The position numbers were made by a program, and so were the translations under genes. Of a stretch of 38,426 nucleotides of DNA, positions 37,304 through 38,426 are shown piece after piece (position 1 is the stretch's first letter; each line of letters starts with the position of its first letter). Origin of the DNA: a virus. Location of the stretch: IMG/VR virus record IMGVR_UViG_3300022868_000053, positions 1 through 38,426 of that record; one strand, 5' to 3'. The notes beneath the pieces were generated by a model. The model made no database searches and had not been told where the DNA came from. It was given only the letters and a program-made list of their open reading frames with translations.

Positions 37304-38083
37304 ATGAAAAGCCCACTAAACTATCTGGGCGGCAAGAGCCGCTTGGCCGAACGTATCGTCAACAAAATCCCGGAGCACACTTGCTACTGCGAGCCATTCA
37401 GTGGTGCAGCGTGGGTGCTTTTCAGGAAAGACCCGTCAAGTTGCGAGGTGATAAACGATGCAGACGGCGAGCTCGTCACATTCTGGCGAGTCATTCAGAA
37501 CCACCTCGAAGAGTTTCTGCGCTACTATAAGTACGCAATCATCTCTCGCGAGATCTTCGATCTGGAGAAAGACCGCCCGCCCAGGACGCTGACAGACATT
37601 CAGCGGGCCACGCGATACTACTACCTCCAGAAGCTGGGGTTCGGCGGGCGCACCACAGGCAGAACGTTTGGCGTCAAGGCAACATCAGCGCCTGGGCTAA
37701 ACCTCTCAACTATGGAGGACGTTCTCCTAGAGACGCACTGGAGACTCAAGCGCGTCGTCATCGAGCACCTCGACGCGCTCGCTTGCATCAAACGCTACGA
37801 CCGCCCGACAACATTCTTCTACATGGATCCACCGTACTGCGGAACCGCAGGATACGCCGTACCCTTTCCGGAGGAGAAGTACAGCGAGCTTGCCGAGCTC
37901 CTCGCCACGTTGAAGGGCAAGTTCATCTGCTCACTTAACGACACGCCCCAGGTTCGCGCCACGTTCAAGGCGTTCAGGATCCGGGGCATCACCACAACCT
38001 ACACAGTAAAGAACGGCCGCAGCGCCAAGCACAACCGAGACACCCCCGCAAAAGAAGTACTCATTGACAACATCAAGGGGTAG
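37304..38083 (+). CDS. Dam-type (D12) DNA adenine methyltransferase
   Basis: A 259-residue protein with all class-D12 marks: NYLGGKSRL (residues 6-14, SAM-binding), PFSGAAWV (31-38), and the catalytic DPPY at 175-178 in FFYMDPPYCG. GGAG lies 8 bases before the ATG. Orphan phage methylases of this type usually protect DNA from host restriction or alter regulation. The enzyme's specificity cannot be read from the sequence. It is the last gene and is followed by a good terminator. Confidence 0.9.
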   Translation: MKSPLNYLGGKSRLAERIVNKIPEHTCYCEPFSGAAWVLFRKDPSSCEVINDADGELVTFWRVIQNHLEEFLRYYKYAIISREIFDLEKDRPPRTLTDIQRATRYYYLQKLGFGGRTTGRTFGVKATSAPGLNLSTMEDVLLETHWRLKRVVIEHLDALACIKRYDRPTTFFYMDPPYCGTAGYAVPFPEEKYSELAELLATLKGKFICSLNDTPQVRATFKAFRIRGITTTYTVKNGRSAKHNRDTPAKEVLIDNIKG

Positions 38084-38096
38084 CAACCCCAGTTTG

Positions 38097-38131
38097 AACG
38101 GCGATCAAGCTCCGGCCTGGTCGCCGTTTTT
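38097..38131 (+). terminator. Rho-independent terminator of the rightward operon
   Basis: AACGGCGA (38097-38104), 16-base loop, TCGCCGTT (38121-38128) and T-run TTT ending in TG. An 8-bp stem directly after the methylase stop. Confidence 0.8.
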
Positions 38132-38291
38132 GTTGCACTAAACCCAAAAGCTCAGAACATCCCGATAACATTAGGGGTTTAGAGGTATTGGAATCTGGAG
38201 CCGCGTTGCATTAAAGGGTTCGATTCTTGCACTTAACCCCTCGAAAGTCCCCGCCGTTTGAACCCCTGCCGTCGCGGATGTTGGCACGCGG

Positions 38292-38302
38292 GACAAAATA
38301 AA
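38292..38302 (+). repeat. Right-end transposase-site candidate R2
   Basis: GACAAAATAAA followed by CTGTCC. It faces the opposite direction to R1 at 38388-38398, differs from the core by one base, and resembles the left sites. Confidence 0.65.
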
Positions 38303-38387
38303 CTGTCCGAGCCAATCACGCCGACTCACAGAAACTCACTGCTACTAGCGGGTTTTCACGGGATATCACGGAAACTCACGCACACAG

Positions 38388-38406
38388 TTTATTCTGTCGC
38401 TGGTCA
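38388..38406 (-). repeat. Right phage terminus with transposase site R1
   Basis: On the minus strand it reads TGACCAGC then GACAGAATAAA, the same spacing as the left end. The phage DNA ends with CA at 38406. Confidence 0.75.
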
Positions 38407-38426
38407 CTGCACCACGATCGCACGAG

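Larger units (their letters stand above)
91..38406. mobile_element. Mu-like transposable siphophage, 38.3 kb
   Basis: The limits are set by matched ends. The left end reads TGAAGAACGCCAAAATAAA and the right end, on the minus strand, reads TGACCAGCGACAGAATAAA, with 14 of 19 positions identical and the same 8-base spacing from the terminal TG to the G[AC]CA[AG]AATAAA box. Between them lie MuA- and MuB-like genes, Gam, GemA, a Mu-order terminase block and a complete HK97-type head and siphovirus-like tail module. The length is close to that of Mu (about 37 kb). The five bases flanking each end (GGCGT on the left, CTGCA on the right) differ, so no target-site duplication is seen. All main modules look intact. 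Confidence 0.9.
38132..38406. other. Non-coding right end region
   Basis: No gene is visible in 275 bases. It contains repeated TGCACTAAACCC-type and ACCCCT blocks and two GAAACTCAC copies (38331 and 38371). It holds the two right-end transposase-site candidates listed separately and is flanked by 20 bases of unrelated host DNA up to 38426. Confidence 0.6.

Noticed and set aside
91-38406. Tyrosine or serine integrase and tRNA attachment site
   Set aside because: No integrase gene or tRNA is seen. The ends and transposase show that integration is by transposition.

Overview
The window is an almost exactly bounded, apparently intact Mu-like transposable phage of about 38.3 kb (91-38406). It carries 90 bases of host DNA on the left and 20 on the right. 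Evidence for the phage is a MuA-type DDE transposase, a MuB-type ATPase, Gam- and GemA-like genes, the Mu-order packaging block and matched ends: both termini begin TG, then 6 variable bases, then a G[AC]CA[AG]AATAAA box repeated inside each end. The virion is siphovirus-like (HK97-type capsid, portal and protease, a tape measure with a G/GT-type frameshifted chaperone, and no contractile sheath that I can recognise). The left flank encodes a histidine-kinase H-box and is cut just before the expected catalytic His.

The host is probably a Gram-negative bacterium: there is a lipoprotein and there are several Sec signal peptides. Three families of short dispersed repeats lie in gaps and inside genes. 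From memory these resemble intergenic repeats of PVC-superphylum bacteria (Lentisphaerota, Kiritimatiellota, Verrucomicrobiota, Planctomycetota). That assignment is inference and cannot be confirmed from this window.

Layout. (1) 223-24151, minus strand: one long late operon, read right to left, made of a patatin-like phospholipase, a small gene, a DUF2730-like membrane coiled-coil protein, a small winged-helix-like protein, terminase small and large subunits, a portal-MuF fusion, prohead protease, major capsid protein, an exported-looking capsid-adjacent protein, connector and tail completion genes, tail tube, G/GT chaperone, tape measure, tail-tip/hub genes, fibre-like genes with signal peptides, a small sigma-70 region-4 protein, a lipoprotein and a papain-like protease. 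(2) 24152-24436: a gap with hairpins and a rightward promoter. (3) 24437-27219, plus strand: a cassette with two unknown proteins, an IbrA-like PP-loop protein, an IbrB-like ParB-fold protein and a ribbon-helix-helix protein. (4) 27216-28551: lysis-lysogeny switch, with a leftward repressor plus exported protein and rightward Ner/Cro-like HTH genes. (5) 28546-37137: early genes, including transposase, MuB, Gam, GemA, many tiny ORFs, a full-length PPK2 polyphosphate kinase and a MazG/DUF550-like hydrolase. (6) 37138-38406: a hairpin-rich leader, a Dam-type methylase, a terminator and the right-end transposase sites.

The early block would replicate the phage by transposition and the late block would build and release it. 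The most unusual points are the candidate non-canonical lysis set (patatin in Mu's endolysin position, a papain-like protease and a lipoprotein, with no recognisable muramidase or amidase), the signal peptides on virion-module genes, the dispersed repeats that supply coding sequence, the sigma-like protein at the end of the late operon, the PPK2 gene and the IbrAB-centred cassette.
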